Source: CAZKVJ01 sp964556225 (lineage in GTDB: Bacteria; Actinomycetota; Acidimicrobiia; Acidimicrobiales; Ilumatobacteraceae). Taken from it: 64,000 nt of DNA. Shown here piece after piece: positions 1 to 7,133 of the stretch. The DNA is taken from positions 1 to 64,000 of the forward strand of contig CAZKVJ010000012.1 of NCBI GenBank assembly GCA_964556225.1. Direction: 5' to 3'. The notes under the pieces were generated by a model. The model was given only the letters and a program-made list of their open reading frames with translations, did not search any database and was not told where the DNA came from. The first letter of the stretch is position 1. Each line of letters opens with the position of its first letter. The position numbers were made by a program, and so were the translations under genes.

Positions 1-14
1 CGCCTCGAAATGCG

Positions 15-400
15 TGGAGCTGGGGGGAATCGAACCCCCGTCCATCAGGCGGTGGACGACCGCGCTACGACCGTTCCCGACTTCGAGGCTGTCGCTGCCT
101 CACCGGCGGGTCGGCTGCCCGCCGGTCACACGGTGGGCATCGGATCGTCTTTCCGGTCCGTCATCGGTCTTCCCCGACGCCAGCGGTCTTTCCCGCCGCC
201 ATCCTCCGCTTCTGTTGCCGGGCTGCGGTGGATCGGCCCCGTGCGGCATTTCTGCTCACGATGTCTCTTCACTCACCTGAGATCAGGCGACGAGAGCGAA
301 CTGCTCATCGGCAATTCTTGTTGGTGCCCCGTTTAGCGAGTCTGAGCAACTCGGGTCGCACGACCGGCCAGCGACTCTGACGTCGAAACCTGTCAGCCCC
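15..400 (-). ncRNA. ssrA: transfer-messenger RNA (tmRNA)
   Basis: Read on the minus strand, the 5' end at about 400 begins GGGGCTGACAGGTTTCGACG, the hallmark tmRNA start, and the 3' end carries a T-arm (GGTTCGATTCC core) and a seven-base acceptor strand CAGCTCC that pairs with GGGGCTG (one G-U), followed by discriminator A at 15. The genome continues CGC, so the terminal CCA is not encoded. The tag reading frame runs from a GCA resume codon (325-327) to TGA (283-285) and encodes APTRIADEQFALVA; the hydrophobic FALVA end fits a protease degron. The RNA rescues stalled ribosomes together with SmpB, encoded at 6154-6630. Length (386 nt) is normal. The tag reading is direct; the exact ends are approximate. 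Confidence 0.95.
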
Positions 401-418
401 GTTGGTTGGTCACCCTGG

Positions 419-447
419 ACTGTACCGACCCGCCGGGACGGGGCCAA
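419..447 (-). promoter_or_regulatory. ssrA promoter (-35/-10)
   Basis: On the minus strand TTGGCC (442-447) and TACAGT (419-424) are separated by 17 bases, each matching the vegetative sigma consensus at four of six positions. The -10 box ends 18 bases before the mature tmRNA 5' end at 400, leaving room for a short 5' leader removed by RNase P. Confidence 0.55.
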
Positions 448-543
448 CCGGTTTCGGGGCGTGTCGTAGCGTGGCCGCCGGGAGAGGGGAGTGCCGATGA
501 GCGAGCCGAGCGAGCAGGCCCGAGCGGCCGAGAGCGGGCACCG

Positions 544-1314
544 ATGAGCGTGCAGGTGGAGCTCGACGCCGAGGTCACGATCGTGACGATCGACCGCCCG
601 GCGCGGCGCAACGCCGTCGACCGGGACACCGCCGACGCCCTGGTCGCGGCGTTCCGAGCCTTCGACGAGGACGCCGGCGCGTCGGTCGCCGTGCTGACCG
701 GCAGCAGCGGAACCTTCTGTGCCGGTGCCGACCTGCAGGCCATCGCCACCGGAAGCGGCAACCGCGTCACCGACGACGGCGACGGGCCGATGGGCCCGAC
801 CCGCATGGTCCTGTCCAAGCCGGTGATCGCAGCCGTCGAGGGCTACGCCGTGGCCGGCGGGCTCGAGCTGGCCCTGTGGTGCGACCTGCGGGTGGCGGCG
901 CGCGACGCCACGTTCGGCGTGTTCTGCCGGCGCTTCGGCGTGCCGCTCATCGACCTCGGCACGATCCGCCTGCCCCGCCTCATCGGCCAGAGCCGGGCGA
1001 TGGACCTGATCCTCACCGGGCGGGGCGTGAGCGGCGAGGAGGCGCTGGCGATGGGGCTCGCCAACCGCCTCGTCGAGCCGGGTCAGGCCCGTGCCGCCGC
1101 CGTCGCGCTGGCGCACGAGCTGGCCGCCCTGCCCCAGCTCAGCATGCGCCACGACCGGCTCTCGGCGATCGAGCAGTGGGACCTCACCTGGGACGAGGCG
1201 ATCCTGAACGAGGTCCGCCACGGCATGATGGCGATCCAAGCCGGTGAGACCAGTGGCGGGGCGGAGCGGTTCCGCCAGGGCGCCGGGCGCCACGGCACGT
1301 CGGCATCCGGGTGA
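544..1314 (+). CDS. crotonase / enoyl-CoA hydratase-isomerase family protein
   Basis: A 256-residue single-domain crotonase-fold protein. The first oxyanion-hole segment is FCAGADL (about residues 58-64) and the second is GYAVAGGLELALWCDLR (about 100-116), which keeps the Glu equivalent to the first catalytic Glu of enoyl-CoA hydratase. In the segment normally reading QPEILLGT the protein has VPLIDLGT, so the second catalytic Glu is absent. Classical hydration is therefore uncertain, and another acyl-CoA reaction (isomerase, hydrolase, decarboxylase type) is possible. The ATG at 544 gives the usual family length; upstream in-frame codons would add only low-complexity sequence. It is divergent from ssrA and has no obvious operon partner. 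Confidence 0.85.
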   Translation: MSVQVELDAEVTIVTIDRPARRNAVDRDTADALVAAFRAFDEDAGASVAVLTGSSGTFCAGADLQAIATGSGNRVTDDGDGPMGPTRMVLSKPVIAAVEGYAVAGGLELALWCDLRVAARDATFGVFCRRFGVPLIDLGTIRLPRLIGQSRAMDLILTGRGVSGEEALAMGLANRLVEPGQARAAAVALAHELAALPQLSMRHDRLSAIEQWDLTWDEAILNEVRHGMMAIQAGETSGGAERFRQGAGRHGTSASG

Positions 1315-1326
1315 GCGATCGCCAGC

Positions 1327-1821
1327 TCAGCCGCTCGTCCCGACCTCATCGCGATCGGGAGGAAGCTCGAGGGTCATGCAGGCGCTGTACGGGCTTGCGT
1401 TGTAGTGCGCGAACGGCTCACACGGGACGAAGCCGGCCGATCGGTACAGGGCGCGGGCGGCGGCGAACGCGTCGTTCGTCCCGGTCTCGAGGCTGACCCG
1501 GCGGTAGTGCCGGGCGGCCGCGACACCAAGCAGGTGGTCGAGCACCGCTCGGCCGACGCCCGTTCCCCTGGCGGCCTCGGCCGTGTGCATCGACTTCAGC
1601 TCCCCGTGCCGCGCGTCCAGCGCCTTCAACGCCCCCACCCCGAGGAGCGCTCCGTCGCGGCGTGCACTGAAGAACGTGACCGCCGGGTCCGAGAGGCCGT
1701 CGGCGTCGAGCGCGTGGACATGTCCGGGCGGGGTGACCGCGTGAGCGAAGGCGAGGTGCCGGGCGAGGAGCGCCTGCACGTCGTCGGCTTGGGGATCGTC
1801 GACGGCGATGACCAGGTCCAT
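1327..1821 (-). CDS. GNAT family N-acetyltransferase
   Basis: A 164-residue protein starting MDLVIAVDDPQ. The acetyl-CoA pyrophosphate-binding motif A is clear: LKSMHTAEAARGTGVGRAVL, with the R-G-T-G-V-G-R core, followed by the later beta-strand/helix pair ending ALYRSAGFVPCEPF typical of GNAT proteins. The start at 1821 has a GAGGAG Shine-Dalgarno sequence about five bases upstream, so this gene is leadered. The substrate cannot be read from sequence; the C-terminal motif resembles small-molecule or amino-acid acetyltransferases. It converges with the crotonase gene, stop codons 12 bases apart, and is divergent from the nucleotidyltransferase pair. Confidence 0.88.
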   Translation of the reverse strand: MDLVIAVDDPQADDVQALLARHLAFAHAVTPPGHVHALDADGLSDPAVTFFSARRDGALLGVGALKALDARHGELKSMHTAEAARGTGVGRAVLDHLLGVAAARHYRRVSLETGTNDAFAAARALYRSAGFVPCEPFAHYNASPYSACMTLELPPDRDEVGTSG

Positions 1822-1870
1822 GGGGCTCCTCGGCCTCCGACGGTACCGCGTGCTGACGCAGCAGCGCTCG

Positions 1871-1876
1871 TAGGAT
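1871..1876 (+). promoter_or_regulatory. -10 box of a leaderless start (TAGGAT)
   Basis: TAGGAT is followed by seven bases and the GTG at 1884. This spacing puts transcription start at or next to the start codon, and favours GTG 1884 over the ATG at 1875, which would lie inside the -10 box. Confidence 0.55.
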
Positions 1877-1883
1877 GGGCGGC

Positions 1884-2090
1884 GTGTCGGAGCCGATCCA
1901 CCGGGGGGTCGAGGTGGCGTGCGAGCTCGCTGAGCTCGCTGCTGATCTGGTCGAGTCGACGTACCGACGTGAGCACCCCGGCGCAACGGACGCAGAGGTC
2001 GCAAGCCGCCTCCGCGAGTGGTGGACCGACCGGCCCGGCGCCCCGCACGGAGACGCAGACGGCGTCCCGCGAGCGAACTTCACGTCGTGA
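1884..2090 (+). CDS. small helical protein paired with an AbiEii-like nucleotidyltransferase
   Basis: A 68-residue protein beginning MSEPIHRGVEVA when started at GTG 1884. It looks mainly helical, with a conserved-looking tail around REWWTDRPGAPHGDADG. I do not recognise a named domain. Its stop overlaps the next start (GTGA at 2087-2090), so it is translationally coupled to the nucleotidyltransferase. By analogy with AbiEi/AbiEii and MenA/MenT pairs a small upstream partner could be an antitoxin, but it has no visible helix-turn-helix, so this is inference. An ATG at 1875 is an alternative start. Confidence 0.7.
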   Translation: MSEPIHRGVEVACELAELAADLVESTYRREHPGATDAEVASRLREWWTDRPGAPHGDADGVPRANFTS

Positions 2091-2695
2091 ACCGTCTTGA
2101 GCGGTCGCTTCGTCGCCTCGTCAGCGACCTTCGTGCCATCGGCTGTGACTATGCGCTCGTCGGTGGACTCGCCGTCTCAGTGCGTGCCGAGCCGCGCCTG
2201 ACCCGTGACGTTGACGTTGTCGTCTCGGTCGTCGACGACCAGGCCGCAGAGGAGGTCGTCCGGACGCTCGCTGGCGTCGGCTATCACCCGACGGCCGTCA
2301 TGGAACAGGAGGCCATCGGTCGCCTCGCAACGGTGCGCCTCGAGCGGATGGATGAGCCGAGCGGCTTCGTGGTGGATCTGCTCTTCGCCTCGTCCGGGAT
2401 CGAGCCGGAGATCGTGGCCGCGGCCGATCTGATGGAGGTCCTGACCGGACTCACGCTCCCGGTGGCGTCGACCGGACATCTGATCGCGATGAAGCTGCTC
2501 GCGCGGGACGATCGACGCCGGCCGACCGATGCCGATGACCTGCGCGCGCTGTCAGAGGTGGCACAGCCCTCCGATTGGGACGTCGCCGCGAACGCCGTTC
2601 GCGCCATCACCGCCAGGGGATTTCACCGGGGTCGAGACCTCAGCGCGGCGTTGGATGAGCTCCGCCGGTCGGGCGCCTACCCGGCCGATCCGTGA
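2087..2695 (+). CDS. nucleotidyltransferase, AbiEii/MNT-like
   Basis: A 202-residue protein of the DNA polymerase beta-like nucleotidyltransferase superfamily. The active-site pattern is visible: GG at residues 26-27, DVD at 41-43 and a third Asp in VDLLF (D97). The later segment HLIAMKLLAR followed by DADDL (about 131-152) carries the Lys and Asp characteristic of AbiEii/MenT-type enzymes. Known relatives act as toxins that modify tRNA 3' ends or as minimal nucleotidyltransferases. The GTG start overlaps the stop of the upstream 68-residue partner. The sequence looks visibly less GC-rich at third positions than neighbouring housekeeping genes (not computed), which would fit an acquired module. 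Confidence 0.85.
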   Translation: MNRLERSLRRLVSDLRAIGCDYALVGGLAVSVRAEPRLTRDVDVVVSVVDDQAAEEVVRTLAGVGYHPTAVMEQEAIGRLATVRLERMDEPSGFVVDLLFASSGIEPEIVAAADLMEVLTGLTLPVASTGHLIAMKLLARDDRRRPTDADDLRALSEVAQPSDWDVAANAVRAITARGFHRGRDLSAALDELRRSGAYPADP

Positions 2696-2722
2696 CCGGG
2701 CCGGCGATCGGACTGCCACGCC

Positions 2723-3514
2723 TCAGGGCGCAGGCGTGGCGGGGGTGAGGGTGAGCGACACGTGTGACACGAGCTGGTCGGTGCCGCCGTCGGTGAGCAC
2801 GACGACGGCCCGGGGCCGATCGTCGGTACCGGCGAGCTCGGTGGCGGTGGCCACCAGCGGCCCGACGCGGCAGCGGTCGAGATAGCGGATGTCGAGGTCG
2901 CTCGCGACCATGCGCCGACCGCCTCCGAGTGCGTGCTCGGCTGTCATCTCGGCGAGCAGCGACTGCACCCCGCCCTGCACGGTTCCGTGGAGGCCGTTCG
3001 CGAGATGCGGTGCCGGGTCGAGCTCCATCGACCTGGCATCTCGCACCCGGGCACCGATCAGGTCATCGAACGAACCCTCGTCGATGGGGACCAGCGGGCG
3101 CGGCCCGGCGGGGAAGTCCATGCCCAGCAAGTTGTTCATGAAGGTCGTCGTCGCCCGGGCGAACGGGACCGGATCACTCTCGGCGTGCAGGGTCGTCTCG
3201 GCCACGATCAGCCGCTTGCCGACGCGAAGCGGCCGGCAGGCCAGCCGGATGCACCCCTCGGAGGGTGGGGTCGAGACGACCTGCACACGGATGTCGACGG
3301 TCGGCCCGACGGTGCCGTTCGGGGCGTGGCCGGCGACGACGTCGACCATCGTGACGAGCGCGCCAGTGCGGATCCTTCGGGTGCCGGGGGCGAACAGCTC
3401 CGGACGGACCGGTGCCGAGCCCTTCGACGTGGTGCCGTCGTACGCGACCTCGACCGCGAGCTTGGCGATGAAGTGCTCGCCGAGCTGGAAGGGGGAGGGG
3501 AGCGGCGTCGACAT
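2723..3514 (-). CDS. hotdog-fold acyl-CoA thioesterase-like protein
   Basis: A 263-residue protein with two hotdog-like halves: an N-terminal half with TGALVTMVDVVAGHAP (about 50-65) and a C-terminal half with LHGTVQGGVQSLLAEMTAEH, the usual G-G/E helix of PaaI-type thioesterases. Double-hotdog architecture fits a thioesterase of acyl-CoA or aromatic-CoA metabolism, perhaps related in function to the crotonase nearby. The ATG at 3514 is preferred; an in-frame GTG at 3529 would fall inside a TACCGT promoter-like box. Substrate unknown. Confidence 0.78.
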   Translation of the reverse strand: MSTPLPSPFQLGEHFIAKLAVEVAYDGTTSKGSAPVRPELFAPGTRRIRTGALVTMVDVVAGHAPNGTVGPTVDIRVQVVSTPPSEGCIRLACRPLRVGKRLIVAETTLHAESDPVPFARATTTFMNNLLGMDFPAGPRPLVPIDEGSFDDLIGARVRDARSMELDPAPHLANGLHGTVQGGVQSLLAEMTAEHALGGGRRMVASDLDIRYLDRCRVGPLVATATELAGTDDRPRAVVVLTDGGTDQLVSHVSLTLTPATPAP

Positions 3515-3548
3515 CGGCGTGGGCGGCACGGTAGCCGTCGCCTCAGCG

Positions 3549-3616
3549 TTCTGGGCACATCGAACGCCGAGGCCGCCTCCCCGACCAGGTGCGATGCACC
3601 GGGCGTGTGCCCAGAA
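3549..3616. repeat. intergenic inverted repeat, 11-bp perfect arms
   Basis: TTCTGGGCACA (3549-3559) is repeated in reverse complement at 3606-3616 with a 46-base spacer. It lies between the M20 peptidase gene and the downstream hotdog gene, both on the minus strand. It may form a terminator-like or processing hairpin; there is no T-tract. Confidence 0.6.
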
Positions 3617-3631
3617 CCGAGGATGGTGGCC

Positions 3632-4981
3632 TCAGTCGAGCAGGTGGCGGGCGAGGTCGTACCAGAGTCCGGCGGACAGCCCGAGGGACTCCACGTCGAT
3701 GCGCTCGTCGTGGCCGTGGAAGCGGCGCCCGAACGACTCGAACGTCACGGAGGGGGAGAACAGCCCGGCGCCGTAGGCCACCGCGCCCTTGTCGCGGAAG
3801 AACCGGGCGTCCGTGCCGCCGACGATCATGCCCGGCTGCAGCTGCGCGCCCGGGTAGGCGACCTGCACGCGGGCGGACAGCGCGTCCCACAGCGGGGTGT
3901 TGAGCGGCGACGACGTGGCGTCGTGCTGCTGGAGCGGCGAGATCTCCACCTCGTGGGCCAGCTCGCCGAGCGCCTCGTGCAGGTGGGCGTCGACGTCGGC
4001 CGCCGTGGTGCCGGGCACGGTGCGGATGTCGACCTCGAGGTCCACGACGTCCGGGATGATGTTCGTCTTCTGGCCGCCGTGAGCGACGTTGGGCGAGAAC
4101 GTGGTGTGGGTCAGTGCGTGGCAGCGGCGGGCGAGGGGAGCCGGCAACGTGGCGATGGTGTCCCAGACCCGCGCCGGGTCGAGCAGGCCGGCGCGGATGT
4201 CGCCGGGCAGGTCCATGGTGTCCACCTGGGCCCGCCACAGATCGTCGAGGCGTGCCGCCGGGCGGTAGGCCGACAGCCGCCGCACGATCTCGGCCGCCTT
4301 GATGAGCGCGTTGTCGGCGCCGAAGGGCATCGAGCCGTGGGCCGGGGTGCCGGTGACCCGCAGGCGGCGCCAGGCGATCCCCTTCTCGGCCACGTTCACC
4401 GCCAGCCGGCGCACGCCGTCGTGGCCGATGTCGGACCAGCCGCCGGTCTCGGTGAGCACGTAGTCGCAGGCGATGGCGTCCCAGTGGTGCTCGACCATCC
4501 ACTCGGCACCCCAGGTGCCACCGGCCTCCTCGTCGGCGACGCCGAAGTAGATGAGCGTGCCGCGCGGCTGCCAGCCCTGCGTGGCCAGGCGCTTGAACGC
4601 GACCGCCATCGACGAGGTGAGGTTCAACATGTCGATCGCGCCGCGACCCCACACCTCGCCGTCGACCAGCTCGCCGCCGAACGGGTCGCGCGACCAACCC
4701 GCAGGGTTCACCGGGACCACGTCGGTGTGACCCATCAGGCACAGCGTGGGCGCGGTGGGGTCGCTGCCCTCGATGCGGGCGACGATCGAGCCCCGGCCGG
4801 GCCGTGACTCGAAGCGCTCGACGGCGAGTCCGGCGCCCTCGAGGTACTGCGTGAGCAGGTCGGCGTTGCGGACCTCGCCGCCGGAGTCCGGGGTGCCGTC
4901 GTTGACGCACTCGTTGCGGATGAGCGCCTGCAACAGCTCCGTGGTGGGGCCGGTGAGCTCGGTCGCGACACCGACGCTCAT
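3632..4981 (-). CDS. M20 family zinc metallopeptidase
   Basis: A 449-residue M20/M25/M40 peptidase (ArgE/DapE/carboxypeptidase G2 family). Visible metal and catalytic motifs: LMGHTDVVPVN (first Zn His and catalytic Asp), RGAIDMLN (bridging Asp), ADEEAGGTWG (catalytic Glu and metal Glu), and a late HGHDERI segment (metal His). The long dimerisation insert between them matches carboxypeptidase-like members. It probably hydrolyses an amide or peptide bond of an N-acylated or dipeptide substrate in the cytoplasm. Its ATG overlaps the stop of the upstream serine hydrolase (ATGA), so the two are one transcription unit. Confidence 0.92.
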   Translation of the reverse strand: MSVGVATELTGPTTELLQALIRNECVNDGTPDSGGEVRNADLLTQYLEGAGLAVERFESRPGRGSIVARIEGSDPTAPTLCLMGHTDVVPVNPAGWSRDPFGGELVDGEVWGRGAIDMLNLTSSMAVAFKRLATQGWQPRGTLIYFGVADEEAGGTWGAEWMVEHHWDAIACDYVLTETGGWSDIGHDGVRRLAVNVAEKGIAWRRLRVTGTPAHGSMPFGADNALIKAAEIVRRLSAYRPAARLDDLWRAQVDTMDLPGDIRAGLLDPARVWDTIATLPAPLARRCHALTHTTFSPNVAHGGQKTNIIPDVVDLEVDIRTVPGTTAADVDAHLHEALGELAHEVEISPLQQHDATSSPLNTPLWDALSARVQVAYPGAQLQPGMIVGGTDARFFRDKGAVAYGAGLFSPSVTFESFGRRFHGHDERIDVESLGLSAGLWYDLARHLLD

Positions 4982-6114
4982 GACACCAGCGAGCCGTAGG
5001 CCGCCATCGCGATGCTGAGCCCGCGGGTGTCGCCGAGGGTGCCCTCGCCCATGCGGTTCATCACGTAGGCGATCGTCATCCGGGCGTCGAGGTCGTTGAC
5101 CACGATCGAGCCGCCCCAGCCACCCCAGAAGCAGGTGCGGGGGTTCGGCCCCACCGGCAGCTCGGCGCTGTTGATGCCGTAGCCGATGCCGAGCGTCAGC
5201 GGCGCGCCGAGCACCAGGTCGACGCCCTGGGCCTGCTGGCGGAACACCACGTCGCACCCGGCGGCGGAGAGGTAGCGGTGCCCGTCGATCTCTCCGCCGT
5301 GCGATAGCACCGACTGCACGCGGGCCACACTGCGGGCGTTGCCGTGTCCGTTGGCGGCGGGAAGCTCGGCCCGGCGCCACTCGGTGGTCCACGACGCCTT
5401 GGCGTCGATGGGTGGGTTGCCCATGGCGCGGGCGGCGATGCTGTCGGGACCGGCGCCGGGCGGCAGCTCCATCGGCGGCGGCGGGATCACGTTGGCCACC
5501 CGGTGGTCCTCGCTGGCGGGCAGGCCGATCCAGAAGTCGGCGCCCAGGGGGACGGCCAGCTCGTCGCGGAAGAACGTGCCGAGCGAGCGTCCGCTGACCC
5601 GGCGCACGACCTCGCCCACGAGCTGGCCCTGGGTGATGGCGTGGTAGCCGCTCTTGGTGCCCGGCTCCCACCACGGCGCCTGGGCCGCCAGGCGGGAGGT
5701 GGAGATCTCCCAGTCGAGCACGTCGTCGGGCGTCATCGGCACGTCCCAACCGGGCAGGCCGGCGGTGTGGCCGAGCAGGTGGCGCACGAGCACGCCCTCC
5801 TTGCCGTTGGCGGCGAACTCCGGCCAGTACGTGGCGACGGGGGCGTTGAGGTCGAGCCCGCCCCGGTCGGCCAGCAGGAGGGCGCACAGCGCCGTCATCG
5901 TCTTCGTCGTGGAGTAGACGTTCGTGATGGTGTCGCGCCCCCACGGCTGGGTGCGGGCCTCGTCGCAGTGCCCGCCCCACAGGTCGACCACCAGACGGCC
6001 GTCGTGCACCACCGCCGCGGACGCGCCCACCTCGAGCCCGGCGTCGAAGTTGGCGACGAACGCCTCACGCACCGCGGCGAAGCGCTCGTCGCACGTCCCT
6101 TGGATCTCGGTCAT
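4978..6114 (-). CDS. beta-lactamase-fold serine hydrolase (EstB/class C-like)
   Basis: A 378-residue serine hydrolase of the beta-lactamase/DD-peptidase fold. The nucleophile motif is STTK (about 68-71) in TNVYSTTKTM; the Tyr motif is YHA (in SGYHAITQG) in place of the usual YxN; a late FWGGWGGS stands where penicillin-binding proteins have the KTG-type motif. This pattern is typical of cytoplasmic esterases of the EstB group, not true beta-lactamases, and no signal peptide is visible. GGAAGGGGG lies just before the start at 6114. It is translationally coupled to the following M20 peptidase, suggesting sequential hydrolysis of a shared substrate (inference). Confidence 0.88.
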   Translation of the reverse strand: MTEIQGTCDERFAAVREAFVANFDAGLEVGASAAVVHDGRLVVDLWGGHCDEARTQPWGRDTITNVYSTTKTMTALCALLLADRGGLDLNAPVATYWPEFAANGKEGVLVRHLLGHTAGLPGWDVPMTPDDVLDWEISTSRLAAQAPWWEPGTKSGYHAITQGQLVGEVVRRVSGRSLGTFFRDELAVPLGADFWIGLPASEDHRVANVIPPPPMELPPGAGPDSIAARAMGNPPIDAKASWTTEWRRAELPAANGHGNARSVARVQSVLSHGGEIDGHRYLSAAGCDVVFRQQAQGVDLVLGAPLTLGIGYGINSAELPVGPNPRTCFWGGWGGSIVVNDLDARMTIAYVMNRMGEGTLGDTRGLSIAMAAYGSLVS

Positions 6115-6153
6115 CGTTCCCCCTTCCGGTACGCCAGGACCCTACGGTGTCGG

Positions 6154-6630
6154 TCACTCCATGCCCTTGCGCTGGCGCCCGAGCGCCCGCTGCATCTCGC
6201 GCTGGCTGTCGCGCTCGGCCAGGGCCTGGCGGCGGTCGCCCTTGCGGCGGCCGCGGGCGAGCGCCAGCTCCACCTTGGCCCGCCCGTCACGGAAGTACAT
6301 CGACAGTGGCACCAGGGCCAGGCGCTCCTGGGCGACCTCGGCGGCGAGCTTGCGGATCTCCTCGCGGTGGAGCAGCAGCTTGCGGGGGCGGTCCGGGAGG
6401 TGGGCGCCCACCCCGGTGGCGAACGCGTAGGGCGCGATGTGCACGCCTTCCAGGAAGAGCTCGTCGCCGGTGATGCGGGCGAAGGCGTCGGCCAGCTGCA
6501 CGTGGCCGGCCCGCAGGCTCTTCACCTCGCTGCCCTGCAGCACGATGCCGGCCTCGACCGTCTCCAGGATGGCGTAGTCGTGGCGGGCCTTGCGGTTGCT
6601 GGCGATGAGCTTCGTGCCGGGCGGGGACAT
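6154..6630 (-). CDS. smpB: SsrA-binding protein SmpB
   Basis: A 158-residue SmpB. Hallmarks are NRKARHDYAILETVEAGIVL near the N terminus, GSEVKSLRAG, and the basic C-terminal tail KVELALARGRRKGDRR that folds in the ribosomal decoding centre. SmpB binds tmRNA and delivers it to stalled ribosomes; ssrA is at 15-400 on the same strand. Upstream on the minus strand is TAACCT nine bases before the ATG with no Shine-Dalgarno sequence, indicating a leaderless or near-leaderless message. The 39-base gap to the JAMM gene holds back-to-back promoters. Confidence 0.97.
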   Translation of the reverse strand: MSPPGTKLIASNRKARHDYAILETVEAGIVLQGSEVKSLRAGHVQLADAFARITGDELFLEGVHIAPYAFATGVGAHLPDRPRKLLLHREEIRKLAAEVAQERLALVPLSMYFRDGRAKVELALARGRRKGDRRQALAERDSQREMQRALGRQRKGME

Positions 6631-6639
6631 GGGGAGACG

Positions 6640-6645
6640 AGGTTA
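6640..6645 (-). promoter_or_regulatory. -10 box for smpB (TAACCT)
   Basis: On the minus strand TAACCT is followed by nine bases and the smpB ATG, with no ribosome-binding site between them. Confidence 0.5.
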
Positions 6646-6656
6646 CCGAGGGCGGG

Positions 6657-6662
6657 TACCCT
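6657..6662 (+). promoter_or_regulatory. -10 box of a leaderless start (TACCCT)
   Basis: TACCCT followed by seven bases and GTG 6670. This supports GTG 6670 as the JAMM protein start. It is divergent from the smpB box 11 bases away. Confidence 0.55.
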
Positions 6663-6669
6663 CGCCCTG

Positions 6670-7089
6670 GTGCTGCGGATCGAGCGTTCGGCCCTGGTGG
6701 CGATGAGCGGCCATGCCTACGGTTGCTACCCGGAGGAGGCGTGCGGGCTGCTGGCCGGGCACCCGGGCGGCGACGTCGTGCGGTTCTACCCCTGTCGCAA
6801 CGCGGCGGCGTCGGCTCGGATCTACGAGCTCGACCCGCTGGAGCACCTCCGGGCCGAGCGCGATGCAGAGGCGGACGGGCTCGAGATCGTGGGCGTGATG
6901 CACAGCCACACCCACACCGAGCCCTACCCGAGCCCGACCGACGTGGCCCAGGCGCCGGACCCCGGCTGGCACTACGTGATCGTGTCGCTGAAGCGCCAGC
7001 TGCCCGAGACGCGCAGCTATCGCATCTTCGACGGTGAGATCGTCGAGGAACCGGTGGTCATCCGGGCCTCCGAAGGCGTACAATCCTGA
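6670..7089 (+). CDS. mec: JAMM/MPN+ metalloprotease, Mec-like
   Basis: A 139-residue JAB1/MPN/Mov34 metalloenzyme. Zinc-site residues are all present: Glu22/Glu23 in YPEEACGLLAG and the HxHx7SxxD motif H78-S-H80...S88-P-T-D91. It sits 35 bases upstream of cysM, exactly as mec (Rv1334) does in Mycobacterium tuberculosis, where Mec releases cysteine from the CysO-cysteine adduct made by CysM. Unlike in mycobacteria, no cysO gene lies between. The GTG start is supported by a TACCCT box seven bases upstream. Family assignment is firm; role in cysteine synthesis is inferred from context. Confidence 0.88.
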   Translation: MLRIERSALVAMSGHAYGCYPEEACGLLAGHPGGDVVRFYPCRNAAASARIYELDPLEHLRAERDAEADGLEIVGVMHSHTHTEPYPSPTDVAQAPDPGWHYVIVSLKRQLPETRSYRIFDGEIVEEPVVIRASEGVQS

Positions 7090-7133
7090 TCATCTCTCTC
7101 GGGATTCTGGCTGCGCAGGAGGAGGTGTCCGGG

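Noticed and set aside
10..336. Small plus-strand open frames across the tmRNA gene
   Set aside because: The region is a structural RNA on the other strand with conserved ends and tag frame; these frames have no coding support.
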